Source: Gemmataceae bacterium | GTDB taxonomy: Bacteria > Planctomycetota > Planctomycetia > Gemmatales > Gemmataceae | DNA: 44,877 nt | NCBI GenBank assembly: GCA_028288765.1 | Contig: JAQGHQ010000157.1 | Span: forward strand, 1 to 44,877 | Direction: 5' to 3' | Part shown: positions 31,207 to 39,608 of the stretch, piece after piece | Layout: each line of letters opens with the position of its first letter | How positions within the stretch are numbered: position 1 is the first letter of the stretch | Notes under the pieces: generated by a model | Database searches by the model: none | The model's input: only the letters and a program-made list of their open reading frames with translations | What the model was told of the DNA's origin: nothing | Translations under genes and position numbers: made by a program

Positions 31207-34023
31207 ATGACTCAGACTGCACATCCCGGCTACAACTTCGCCCGGCTCGCGGTCTTCGCCGGCTTCGCGCTGGCCGCGGGCCTCGTCGCCCTGGCCGCCC
31301 AGCCGCCCGAAGTCGAGGACCCCAAGGCCAAGACCCCCTCCAAGAAGGTGGTCGTCGAGGACGAGGACCCGAAGGGGGCGGTCAAGAAGAAGGTTGTGGT
31401 GGACGATCCCGATCCGAAGCCCAAACCGACCCCGGCGGGGGGGGCGGAACCGGCCGGCGGGAACACCCCCGACGCCCGGCTCGACGAGCTCGCCCGCGCC
31501 GCCGACGAGGCGACGCATCCGGCGGCGAAGGCCATGCTCGCCCGGTTCGTCGTCCCGTTCGATCGGCTGGTCGAGGTGAAGGGGCAGGCCCGCGTCAAGC
31601 CGATCCCGCTCTTCCGCGGCGACCGATTCCCCCGCCAGTTCGGGGTGAACGAATTCGACGCCGCCAACCGCCCGAAGGAGCTCCGGAACGTCACGCACGC
31701 CGAGGTCAGGCAAGTCGACTACTTCGAGGAGATGGTGGCCGCCGAGGTCGAGCGGTGGCTGAAACAGAAGCCGTTCGGGACCGGTCCCGGGCCGGACGAC
31801 CTGACCGCCGACGACCAGCTCGCCGCGGCCGAACAGCTACTCGCCGCCGCCGTCCGGTTCCACGACTACGCCCGGACCCATCCTTACCCGGACGGCCAGA
31901 TCGCGATCCGCAGCGGGAAGCTCTGGGACGACCCCCGCCGGCCGCTCGTCGACCGCCTCAAGGATGTCCGGCTTCGGCAACTGCAGCGCGCGGTCGCCGG
32001 TGCCGACTGGCAGCGGGCCCGTCAGCTCGGCACGAAGCTGATGGTCGCCTACCCGAAGGACACCGGGGTGGCCAAGGAAGTCGCCGTGGCCCGCGTGGCC
32101 GAGGCCGAACTCCTGATGAAGGCGGGGAGCCACGCCGACCGGGTGAAGGCGCGGGAGCTGTTGGACGAGTTCGAGTCCCGGTTCCCCGGCGGCGGGGGCG
32201 ACGCGGCCCGCCGGCTCCGGAAGGATCTGACGCTCGAGGCGGTGCGGCAGTACGAGCGGGCGAAGCTGCACAAGTCGGCCGGAAACTCGGTCGAGGCCCG
32301 GAACGACCTCGACAGGGCGGAGGCCCTCGACCCGACGATCGCGGGGCTCCGCGACTTGAAGCGGGAACTCGGGAGCGGGTATCCGGTCCTTTACGTCGGG
32401 GTGCGGACGTTCCCGGAACGGATGTCGCCGGCCACGGCCCGGTTCGACAGCGAGCGCCAGGCGGTCGAGCTGCTGTTCGAAGGACTTCTGGAGGAAGTGC
32501 CGGACGGGACCGGCGGGGCCCGCTACCGGCTCGGCGCCGCGCTGGGCTTCCCGACCGTCGTTCCGGGCGGGCGAGACGTCCTTATTCGCCAGATCCCGCG
32601 GCAGGCCGGGGGGATCGACGGGTTCGACGCGCACGACGTGGTCGAGACCGTGAAACTTCTGCGGACTCGCCCGGAGCTGGAAATCGCGGCCGGCCTCTCC
32701 TGGCTGGACGATCTGCCGGCCCCGACCGGCGACGGGTCGTTGCGCGTCGCCTTCCGGCAAGGGCACCCGGACCCGCGGTCATTGGTCTCGTTCAAGCTCC
32801 TCCCGGGCCGGTGGCTGGCCGAGCGGGGGAAAAAGGTCGACGACACCGGGTTTGCCGAGCGGCCGTTCGGGACCGGCCCGTTCCGCCTCCATGCCGTTCC
32901 CGTGACCGGCGCCGCCAACCAGCGGCAACTCGTCTTCGTCGACAACCCCGGCTACGGCCGCTGGCGGGACCGGGTCGGGCGGCCTCACCTCCGCGAGATC
33001 CGGTTCGTCGAGGCCGCCGGGCTCAACGACTTCCTCGACGACTTCCGCCGCGGCCGCCTTCACATTCTGCCGGACCTGACTCCTTCCGAGATGACCCGGG
33101 CGTTGAGCCAGGGGGGGGCAGAACTCGGCGGGAAGGGGATCGTGGTGACCGCCGCGACCAACCGCCGGGTCCACATCCTTGCCCTGAACCACCGCCGCCC
33201 GGCGATCCAGAACGGCGACCTGCGGCGGGGGATCGCCGCGGCGATCGACCGGGAGGGGATTCTGAACGAGGTGTTCCGGACCGACCGGCCGGAACACCGG
33301 CGGTTCACCGCCCCGATGTCCGGCCCGTTCCCGCCGGCCGCCTGGGCCACTCCCCGGACCCCGGCCGGGCAGCAGATCCCGCTCCTGAACCGTGACGAGG
33401 CCCTCGTCCGGCTCCGCCGGTATCTCGAATCCCCTGGCGCCACCCCGGAACTCCGGCTCGCCTACCCGGCCGGCGACGCTCAAGCAGCGGCGGCGTGCGA
33501 CCGGATCAAGAACCACGTCGAGAGCCTGTTCAAGGACGCCGCCGACGGGCGGAAAATCACCCTGATTCTCGACCCGATCGAGCCGAGGAAGCTGCTCCTC
33601 CAGACTCGCGAAGAGTTCCGTTTCGATCTCGCCTATATGCCCTACGACTATCCGGACGACTGGTATCCGTTCGGCCTGGCGTCGTTCCTGGATCCCGCCA
33701 CCGCCGGGCGGGATGGGCGGAATTACACCGGCTTCCTGTCAGCCGGGACGAACCCGGATGCGGAGGGACGGGCCCTCGGCGGGGAACTCGCCGGGCTCGT
33801 GGAACACAGGGACTTCGCCGGCCAGATCGCTCCGCGGGCGGGCCGCATCCACAAGCTGTTCAACGAGGCCGTGCCGTTTGTCCCGCTCTGGCAGCTCGAC
33901 AGGCACATGCTCGTACACACGGGGCTCAAGGTTTTCGTCGACGACGCGGTCGACCCGTCTCCGCCCCAGCTGCTGAACCCGACCGTCCTGTTCCACAACG
34001 TCGCCCGCTGGCGGCTCGAGTGA
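31207..34023 (+). CDS. Family-5 extracellular solute-binding protein with N-terminal helical domain
   Basis: This 938-residue protein starts with a signal or anchor sequence (LAVFAGFALAAGLVALAAQ) and a Lys/Asp/Pro-rich linker (KKVVVEDEDPKGAVKKKVVV). A helical TPR-like region follows (LAAAEQLLAAAVRFHDYART; AVAGADWQRARQLGTKLMVA; VRQYERAKLHKSAGNSVEAR). The C-terminal 550 residues match family-5 peptide/nickel-binding proteins: VDYFEEMV-type charge pattern early, SLVSFKLLPGRWL, DNPGYGRWRDRVG, LRRGIAAAIDREGILNEVF, FRFDLAYMPYDYPDDWYPFG and LFNEAVPFVPLWQLDRHMLV. No permease or ATPase is nearby, so it may act as a sensor or work with a distant ABC transporter. AGGAC is 9 nt upstream of ATG 31207. Confidence 0.85.
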   Translation: MTQTAHPGYNFARLAVFAGFALAAGLVALAAQPPEVEDPKAKTPSKKVVVEDEDPKGAVKKKVVVDDPDPKPKPTPAGGAEPAGGNTPDARLDELARAADEATHPAAKAMLARFVVPFDRLVEVKGQARVKPIPLFRGDRFPRQFGVNEFDAANRPKELRNVTHAEVRQVDYFEEMVAAEVERWLKQKPFGTGPGPDDLTADDQLAAAEQLLAAAVRFHDYARTHPYPDGQIAIRSGKLWDDPRRPLVDRLKDVRLRQLQRAVAGADWQRARQLGTKLMVAYPKDTGVAKEVAVARVAEAELLMKAGSHADRVKARELLDEFESRFPGGGGDAARRLRKDLTLEAVRQYERAKLHKSAGNSVEARNDLDRAEALDPTIAGLRDLKRELGSGYPVLYVGVRTFPERMSPATARFDSERQAVELLFEGLLEEVPDGTGGARYRLGAALGFPTVVPGGRDVLIRQIPRQAGGIDGFDAHDVVETVKLLRTRPELEIAAGLSWLDDLPAPTGDGSLRVAFRQGHPDPRSLVSFKLLPGRWLAERGKKVDDTGFAERPFGTGPFRLHAVPVTGAANQRQLVFVDNPGYGRWRDRVGRPHLREIRFVEAAGLNDFLDDFRRGRLHILPDLTPSEMTRALSQGGAELGGKGIVVTAATNRRVHILALNHRRPAIQNGDLRRGIAAAIDREGILNEVFRTDRPEHRRFTAPMSGPFPPAAWATPRTPAGQQIPLLNRDEALVRLRRYLESPGATPELRLAYPAGDAQAAAACDRIKNHVESLFKDAADGRKITLILDPIEPRKLLLQTREEFRFDLAYMPYDYPDDWYPFGLASFLDPATAGRDGRNYTGFLSAGTNPDAEGRALGGELAGLVEHRDFAGQIAPRAGRIHKLFNEAVPFVPLWQLDRHMLVHTGLKVFVDDAVDPSPPQLLNPTVLFHNVARWRLE

Positions 34024-34113
34024 TGCCGGTAGTCGTGTCCGTGAGACGCCCGGGCCTGCTTCGCTCGATTTCCTGACCGATCCTGGTTCATGCGGCGTTT
34101 GCCTCTCACCGGC

Positions 34114-34146
34114 AAAAAAAGCGGCACAGGTGGGAACCTGTGCCGC
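34114..34146 (-). terminator. Strong rho-independent terminator
   Basis: GCGGCACAGGT and ACCTGTGCCGC form a perfect 11-bp stem with a 4-nt loop. On the minus strand it is followed directly by seven T residues (34114-34120), the best intrinsic terminator in the window. It ends the 123-residue secreted-protein gene and may also stop plus-strand readthrough from 34023. Confidence 0.92.
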
Positions 34147-34191
34147 GGACGAATCACTGCGTTAGTCCTCAACTGCGCCGAGGTGCCGTCA

Positions 34192-34563
34192 TCACGGCCG
34201 GTAACCGCCACCAGGGGAGGGCGTGACCGCCGGGGGGATGGTGTAACCGTAGCTATAGCTCGGCATCCCTCCCGAACCGTACGTGTCGAGATAGTACCCC
34301 GGGTAGGAATACCGGGACAACCACACCTGCTGCGCGACCCGGGCCTTGTCGAGCGCGTCGACGTAGTTCTCCAGCCGCTTCTGCTGACCAGCTCTCAACT
34401 TGTCGATGGTGTCGGGATAGCTGTCGACGATCTTATCCACTCCGGACTCCAGCTTGGCGAGCTGGTCGTAGTACGCCTGCCAGTCGGCAGCTGCCTTTTG
34501 GGCAAACGGCGATACGCCGAGGGCGAGTGTCGCAACCGCACTAAGGAACAAGTAGCGTGTCAT
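34192..34563 (-). CDS. Small secreted hypothetical protein (123 aa)
   Basis: A signal peptide (YLFLSAVATLALGVSPFAQK, cleavage near AAA) precedes a helical region (YDQLAKLESGVDKIVDSYPD; LDKARVAQQVWLSRYSYPGY) and a Tyr/Gly/Pro-rich tail ending SPGGGYRP. It is probably periplasmic or surface-exposed. No catalytic motif and no recognised family. A strong terminator follows. Confidence 0.82.
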   Translation of the reverse strand: MTRYLFLSAVATLALGVSPFAQKAAADWQAYYDQLAKLESGVDKIVDSYPDTIDKLRAGQQKRLENYVDALDKARVAQQVWLSRYSYPGYYLDTYGSGGMPSYSYGYTIPPAVTPSPGGGYRP

Positions 34564-34770
34564 GATGGGGCCTCACTTCCAGGCTGGCCGACCTGAGGGA
34601 TGCGTCCCATCTGTTGGGTAAGCAACCGCTGTGCCAACAGACATTCTGCTTCAGAACGCTTTCCCACCAGCTCGATCAACATCCTCGAATCCAACCGTTC
34701 CCACGCCAAACCCTCTGCTTAAGGATTACGTTTGAACCGGGTGAATCTTTCACGCTGGGGGATCCGCGGT

Positions 34771-36111
34771 TCACTTGACCGGCCTGACGTAGTCCCCGCG
34801 CATGTAACCGCTATCCGCGGGAGGCGCGTAGCGGATGTCCAGGTCCGGCGTTACCAGCTGCTTCGACTCTTTCGCCCGCGACTCAAGGGCGTAGTCGAGA
34901 ATCCCGCCGGTGAGCTGGGTCCGCTCGACGGGGTAGGGCGGGGTGCCTTTCTGCAGGAACGTCTCGACGTGTGAGGCGAGGGCTTCGAGGAACGCCGCGC
35001 CGGGTGGCGGGGGGAGCAAGAACAGGGTCGAGACGGGCTTCGCCTCGCCGTCGACCCGGGCCGCGAAAGTCTCGTCCGCGACGTGTCCGTCGAGCTGGAG
35101 GACGGTCGCCTTGAGCCCGTCGCGGTACTCGAGATGGAAGGCGATCGGCCCGGGGGTGCTGAACCCCCACGCCGCCGAGCGCTGGAACCGCCGGCAGTTC
35201 GCGCGCACGTCTCCGGCGTTCCGCGACGGGCTCCGGCCGACCGCGTGTTCGAGCAGCTCCCACGACCAGAGCCCGTCGTCGGCCGCCTTCCAGACCGCCT
35301 CGCCCTGGAGGCAGGTGACCGCCTTCGTCCCCTGCTCCGGGAGGCCCCCCCCCGCCGGCCCGCCCTTGAACCGCCGTTCGGTCATGCACTGGAGTGCTTC
35401 GAGGGCGTGGATGCCGTAGATTTCGAGCTCCCCGCGCGAAACGAGGAGCGCGTCCTTGAGCTTCACCCCGAGCGGGAGTTCGAGCTCCGGCCGCCGCCAC
35501 GTCACCGGCAGGCTCGACCCGGCCATGAGCGGGAAGCCCATCTTCTTGGCCGTCGCCACCATCGCCGCGGCCTTGGTGTGGTCGTAGCTCAGGTGCTTGT
35601 CGCAAAACACCGGGACCGACCGGCCGGACTTCTCGAAGACGTCCACGATCTTGCGGAAGAACTCGTACCGCGGGTACAGCTTCTGGCCCTTCGCGTTGTA
35701 CGGGTAGTCGCCGTGCTCGCAGATAAGCAGGACCCCGTCGACCGCGAGTTTGCCGGTGCCGAGGGTAAGGGCGTCTTCGATCGTGGGGGCAATCCGGAAC
35801 CCGTGTTCCTTGGCGAGATCCCGGCTCAGGTCGTTCCGGGGTTGCTCGACGTAGGCGCTTGCGACGCCGAATTCCGGGAAGTGGTGCTGGTCGCCCACCA
35901 TGTACCCGTCGAGGAACCGGCCGGCGATGTGGTAGGCGTGGGACAGATACCAGTACACGGACGCCACCACCGCGACCTTCTTCGCCGCGGGTTTGGCGCG
36001 CTTCGGCGGTCGGGTGCGCGGAAACTCAGCCCCGGTGAGCGGGGGACAGAAGCCCCCCGACACACCCAGGGCGGTGGAAGCAAGGAAGGAGCGGCGGGTC
36101 AGCGGCAGCAT
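34771..36111 (-). CDS. Tat-exported hypothetical protein
   Basis: The 446-residue protein begins MLPLTRRSFLASTALGVSGG, a twin-arginine signal, so it is exported folded. The mature part starts KVAVVASVYWYLSHAYHIAG, like a Rossmann-type strand, with LLICEHGDYPYNAKGQKLYP and VPVFCDKHLSYDHTKAAAMV following. In planctomycetes such proteins are often annotated as Gfo/Idh/MocA-like or simply Tat-signal hypotheticals; an NAD-binding role is not shown. The C-terminal part (PIAFHLEYRDGLKATVLQLD; FLEALASHVETFLQKGTPPY) suggests a second alpha/beta domain. GGAG lies about 10 nt upstream of the ATG. Confidence 0.85.
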   Translation of the reverse strand: MLPLTRRSFLASTALGVSGGFCPPLTGAEFPRTRPPKRAKPAAKKVAVVASVYWYLSHAYHIAGRFLDGYMVGDQHHFPEFGVASAYVEQPRNDLSRDLAKEHGFRIAPTIEDALTLGTGKLAVDGVLLICEHGDYPYNAKGQKLYPRYEFFRKIVDVFEKSGRSVPVFCDKHLSYDHTKAAAMVATAKKMGFPLMAGSSLPVTWRRPELELPLGVKLKDALLVSRGELEIYGIHALEALQCMTERRFKGGPAGGGLPEQGTKAVTCLQGEAVWKAADDGLWSWELLEHAVGRSPSRNAGDVRANCRRFQRSAAWGFSTPGPIAFHLEYRDGLKATVLQLDGHVADETFAARVDGEAKPVSTLFLLPPPPGAAFLEALASHVETFLQKGTPPYPVERTQLTGGILDYALESRAKESKQLVTPDLDIRYAPPADSGYMRGDYVRPVK

Positions 36112-36270
36112 GTGTGATCGACTCCGGAGCTGGTGAGAGGCGGTTCCAACTGTAACCCACCCGCCCGACCGCTCCCAGTAAGAAACCCGTTCCCCACGGT
36201 CTGCCGGTGTGATTCAATATGACTTCCCGCCTCACTCCCCCCGCCCCCGGATCTGCCGGAGAACCCCATC

Positions 36271-37509
36271 ATGCGTTTGCGAATCTCCACGGCCGTGACC
36301 GGCCTGCTCCTGCTCGCCGGCCTGTCCGCCGCCGAGGACTGGCCGGGCTGGCGCGGGCCGCGGGCCGACGGCACCGTGTCCGATTCCGGGTACGCGCTGA
36401 CGTGGACCGACACCCAGAACGTCCGCTGGAAGACGCCCATTCCCGGGACCGGCCACTCGTCGCCGGTGGTAAGAAAGGGGAAGGCGTTCGTCACCGCGTG
36501 CATCGAGGGCGAGAAGAAGCGGGTGCTCTACTGCCTGGACCGGGCGAGCGGCAAAATCCTCTGGGAGCGGGTTTCGATCGTCTCCGACCTGGAGAAGAAG
36601 CACGCCGAGAACAGCTTCGCCAGCTCGACCCCCGCGGCCGACGGGGAGCGGGTGTACGTCACGTTCTTCGACCGCCCCCTGATGCGGGTCTTCTGCTACG
36701 ACTACGCCGGGAACAAGGTGTGGGAGGCGAACCCGGGCGAGTTCTACTCCGTTCACGGATTTTGCAGCCCGCCGACGCTCTACAAGGACCTGGTGATCGT
36801 CAACGGCGACCAGGACGCCCCGAACGGGAAGCGGGCGTTCATCGTCGCGCTCGACCGGCAGACCGGAGAGGAGCGGTGGCGGGCCGACCGGCCGAACCGG
36901 CTGCGGTCGTACTGTCCGCCGGTGATCGTCGACGCCGCCGGTAAGAAACAACTCGTGCTCACGGGTAGCAAGTGTGTGTCCAGCTACGACCCGGATACGG
37001 GCAAGCAGAACTGGATCATCGATGGGCCGACCGAGCAGTTCGTCTCCAGCATGGTGATGCACGACGGGGTCCTGTTGATGACCGCCGGGTTCCCCGACCA
37101 CTGGGTGATGGCGATCAAGCCGGACGGCTCGGGGAACGTGACGAAAACGCACGTCTTGTGGGCGAAGAAGAACGAGGGCGGGTACGTGCCAAGCCCCGTG
37201 GCCCACGCCGGCAAGCTCTTCCTGGTGGACGACAAGGGAGTGGCGAGCTGTTGGGACGTGAAAACCGGCGAACGGTACTGGAAGGAGCGGCTCGGCGGGA
37301 AGGGACACCACGCCTCGGCGGTCGCGGCCGACGGCCGGGTCTATTTCACCTCCGACGACGGGATCACCTACGTGGTGAAGGCCGGGACCGAGTTCGAGGT
37401 GCTGGCCCGGAACCCGCTCGGCGAGAAGGTGTACGCCTCACCGGCGTTCTCGGACGGCGAGATCTTCCTGCGCGGGGAAAAGCATCTGTGGTGCATCGCC
37501 GGGAAGTAA
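36271..37509 (+). CDS. PQQ-like beta-propeller repeat protein (secreted)
   Basis: The 412-residue product has a signal peptide (AVTGLLLLAGLSAAE). Successive blade motifs follow: WPGWRGPRADG, RVLYCLDRASGKILWERVSI, RVFCYDYAGNKVWEANPGEF, FIVALDRQTGEERWRADRPN, CVSSYDPDTGKQNWIIDGPT, SCWDVKTGERYWKERLGGKG and FTSDDGITYVVKAG. This is the outer-membrane BamB/PQQ-like eight-bladed propeller type, very common in planctomycetes. No PQQ-dependent dehydrogenase catalytic residues are evident, so a structural or binding role is likely. GGAGAA precedes the ATG. The Tat-protein gene is divergent upstream. Confidence 0.92.
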   Translation: MRLRISTAVTGLLLLAGLSAAEDWPGWRGPRADGTVSDSGYALTWTDTQNVRWKTPIPGTGHSSPVVRKGKAFVTACIEGEKKRVLYCLDRASGKILWERVSIVSDLEKKHAENSFASSTPAADGERVYVTFFDRPLMRVFCYDYAGNKVWEANPGEFYSVHGFCSPPTLYKDLVIVNGDQDAPNGKRAFIVALDRQTGEERWRADRPNRLRSYCPPVIVDAAGKKQLVLTGSKCVSSYDPDTGKQNWIIDGPTEQFVSSMVMHDGVLLMTAGFPDHWVMAIKPDGSGNVTKTHVLWAKKNEGGYVPSPVAHAGKLFLVDDKGVASCWDVKTGERYWKERLGGKGHHASAVAADGRVYFTSDDGITYVVKAGTEFEVLARNPLGEKVYASPAFSDGEIFLRGEKHLWCIAGK

Positions 37510-37512
37510 TCT

Positions 37513-37576
37513 CCTGGGAGCGCGGCCATCTTGGCCGCTTTTCATGCTAAGCGGGCGAGACGCCCGCGGTCCCAGG
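37513..37576. repeat. Interspersed composite palindrome
   Basis: The outer arms CCTGGGA (37513-37519) and TCCCAGG (37570-37576) enclose two hairpins: GCGGCCA/TGGCCGC (37522-37538) and GCGGGCG/CGCCCGC (37551-37567). Similar elements, translated spuriously as peptides like MKSGQDGRAPR, are scattered through planctomycete genomes (recalled from general knowledge). The first hairpin plus TTTT may also terminate the beta-propeller transcript. Confidence 0.75.
37522..37542 (+). terminator. Terminator after the beta-propeller gene
   Basis: A 7-bp stem GCGGCCA/TGGCCGC with a 3-nt loop is followed by TTTT, 12 nt after the stop codon. It forms part of the composite palindrome. Confidence 0.65.
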
Positions 37577-37656
37577 GGGGAAATCGGTGACGCCGCCCGA
37601 GAGTCGGCGGGGATAACATCAGTGAGGGAGGTCGAACTGGTTAGAGGGATGTGGCC

Positions 37657-39543
37657 GTGAGGGGGCGCACCGGAGAAGTATTGAGCCGGCTGGTCCGGCC
37701 AGAGCCGGATGCCAGCTCGCTCACAGACCGGGAACTCCTCCACCGGTTCGCCGAGAGTGGGGACGAGGCCGCATTCGCGACCCTGGTCGCCAGGCACTCC
37801 CGGATGGTACTCGGCGTCTGTCGGCGACAGCTGCCCACGGTGCAGGACGCCGAGGACGCCTGCCAGGCCACGTTCCTGATCCTCGCCCGAAAGGCCGGGG
37901 GCGGGCGGTGGCAGTCTTCGGTCGCCAACTGGCTGTACACCACAGCCCGGCAGGTGGTCGCGAAGGCCCATCGCTCGGCCGCCCGCCGGACGAAACGGGA
38001 AGGCCGCGCCGCGGTGTCGGAGGCAGTCCCGGCGCTCGACGAGATCTCAGGGCGGGAACTGTTGGCGGTACTGGACGAGGAACTGGGGAAGCTCCCGGCG
38101 CTGTACCGCGAGCCCCTCGTGTTGTGTTACCTCGAAGGGTTGAGTCGCGAAGACGCGGCGGCCCGGCTCGGGGTTCCCTGGGGCACCGTGAAAACCCGCC
38201 TGGAGCGGGGCCGGAAACGGCTCGAAGCCGCCCTCACCCGGCGGGGCATCGGGCCCGGGCTCGGCCTGCTCGCCCTCGCGATCACTTCGCCGGTGGGGGC
38301 ATCTCCGCCACAACTAGCCGATACCGTCCGGGTCGCGGTTTCCGGGTCGCCCCCGGCGGCCGTCGCCGCACTCGCACAGGGGGCGCTCGTGAACAGGGTA
38401 CTTCGCAAAGTTCTCGTCGTGGTCGCGGCCGGCGCCTCGGCCGTCGGACTTGGTCTCGGGTGGCATACGGTCGGGCCTGTCGCGGTCGGGCAGGTGACGG
38501 ACACGCACGCCGGTTCGCTTCGGCCCGCGGGTGTGGGAACCGCGCCCGCGCGTTCGGCCGTCAAAGTCCCGCCCCCGCTGACCCCGGGCTTCGTCACAGC
38601 CGCCCCGGTGCCGAAGGAAGGGGACGAGCAGTTCCTGAAGGACGTTGCTGCCGCGCGCGAAAAGGCGATCCGGTTCCTGAAAGGGCGTCAAATGCCCGAC
38701 GGGACATGGGACGGGCCCGTTTCGAAGGCCTTGACGGACATGGAAGGCGGGGGGACCACCCTGGTCGCGCTGGCGCTGCTCGAAGCCGGGGTCCCGACCG
38801 ACGACCCGGTGGTCGCGAAGACGGTCGACTACCTCGTGAAGCTATCGCCGAAGAAAACGTACGTCGTCAGTTTGCAGACACAGGTGCTTGTTAAGGTGGA
38901 TCCCAAGAAACACGCGGGCCAGATCCAGAAGAATACCGACTGGTTGATCGACCAGGCGATCGGGCTCAATGATAAGGGTCGGCTGGCCGGCTGGTCGTAC
39001 CCGGGCGGCCAGAGTGGAGACGGGTCGAACACACATTTCGCGGTGTTCGCCCTCCACACCGCGGCCCGGGCCGGGGCCAAGGTGGACGACAAGATATGGG
39101 TGGCGATCCGGGAACACTACGTCCGGACGCGGAAGGACGGTGGCTGGGCGTACCAAGATGTGGACTTCGCGTTCCCGACCGAATCGATGACGGCGGCTGC
39201 GCTGGTCGGTCTCGCCGTTGCGGGGAAGTACGACAGGAACTCGGCCGCCGGTCGTGAGGCATTCGAGAAGGGGATGAACCGGTTACTCGCCATGTCCACC
39301 GACAACCCGAAGAGTGCCGGATATCAGATGTTGGTGACCGCGGAACTCGGGCGGGCGATCGGGTCGGCCGTGTTCAAGTCCGGGGACAAGGTCGTTGCGT
39401 GGTACACGGACGGAGCGACGAAACTGGTGAGGGGACAGCAGTCGGACGGGTCGTGGGTAGTACATGGAAAGGGAGTAGACGGGGACGAGGTGATCAGCAC
39501 AGCGTTCGGGCTGTACTTCCTCGGCCCGCCGGAGAAGAAGTAA
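37657..39543 (+). CDS. ECF sigma factor fused to a TM segment and alpha-toroid domain
   Basis: The 628-residue protein combines an ECF sigma factor with a membrane helix and a large C-terminal domain. Sigma region 2 (about 25-110) includes DEAAFATLVARHSRMVLGVC, DAEDACQATFLILARKAG and NWLYTTARQVVAKAHRSA. Region 4 (about 125-190) includes LPALYREPLVLCYLEGLSRE and LGVPWGTVKTRLERGRKRLE. A TM helix follows (LRKVLVVVAAGASAVGLGLG, about 240-260), then a roughly 300-residue domain with QW-like motifs (QMPDGTWDG, RKDGGWAY, QQSDGSWVV), as in prenyltransferase/squalene-cyclase-like alpha/alpha toroids. The domain should sit outside the membrane and sense or bind something; the catalytic aspartate motif is not seen. 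GTG 37657 fits GAGGG 8 nt upstream. Fused ECF sigma factors are known in Gemmata relatives. Confidence 0.92.
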   Translation: MRGRTGEVLSRLVRPEPDASSLTDRELLHRFAESGDEAAFATLVARHSRMVLGVCRRQLPTVQDAEDACQATFLILARKAGGGRWQSSVANWLYTTARQVVAKAHRSAARRTKREGRAAVSEAVPALDEISGRELLAVLDEELGKLPALYREPLVLCYLEGLSREDAAARLGVPWGTVKTRLERGRKRLEAALTRRGIGPGLGLLALAITSPVGASPPQLADTVRVAVSGSPPAAVAALAQGALVNRVLRKVLVVVAAGASAVGLGLGWHTVGPVAVGQVTDTHAGSLRPAGVGTAPARSAVKVPPPLTPGFVTAAPVPKEGDEQFLKDVAAAREKAIRFLKGRQMPDGTWDGPVSKALTDMEGGGTTLVALALLEAGVPTDDPVVAKTVDYLVKLSPKKTYVVSLQTQVLVKVDPKKHAGQIQKNTDWLIDQAIGLNDKGRLAGWSYPGGQSGDGSNTHFAVFALHTAARAGAKVDDKIWVAIREHYVRTRKDGGWAYQDVDFAFPTESMTAAALVGLAVAGKYDRNSAAGREAFEKGMNRLLAMSTDNPKSAGYQMLVTAELGRAIGSAVFKSGDKVVAWYTDGATKLVRGQQSDGSWVVHGKGVDGDEVISTAFGLYFLGPPEKK

Positions 39544-39555
39544 GGCTTCTCGCGT

Positions 39556-39595
39556 GTCCCGGCCGCCCCAAACGGGGCGCCCGGGGACTTCTTTC
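39556..39595. terminator. Bidirectional terminator between convergent genes
   Basis: CGCCCC/GGGGCG with outer GTCCC/GGGAC pairing forms a long GC hairpin, followed on the plus strand by cttcttt. It separates the sigma-fusion gene from the convergent cytochrome gene. Confidence 0.65.
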
Positions 39596-39608
39596 GGAGT
39601 CACGACTA

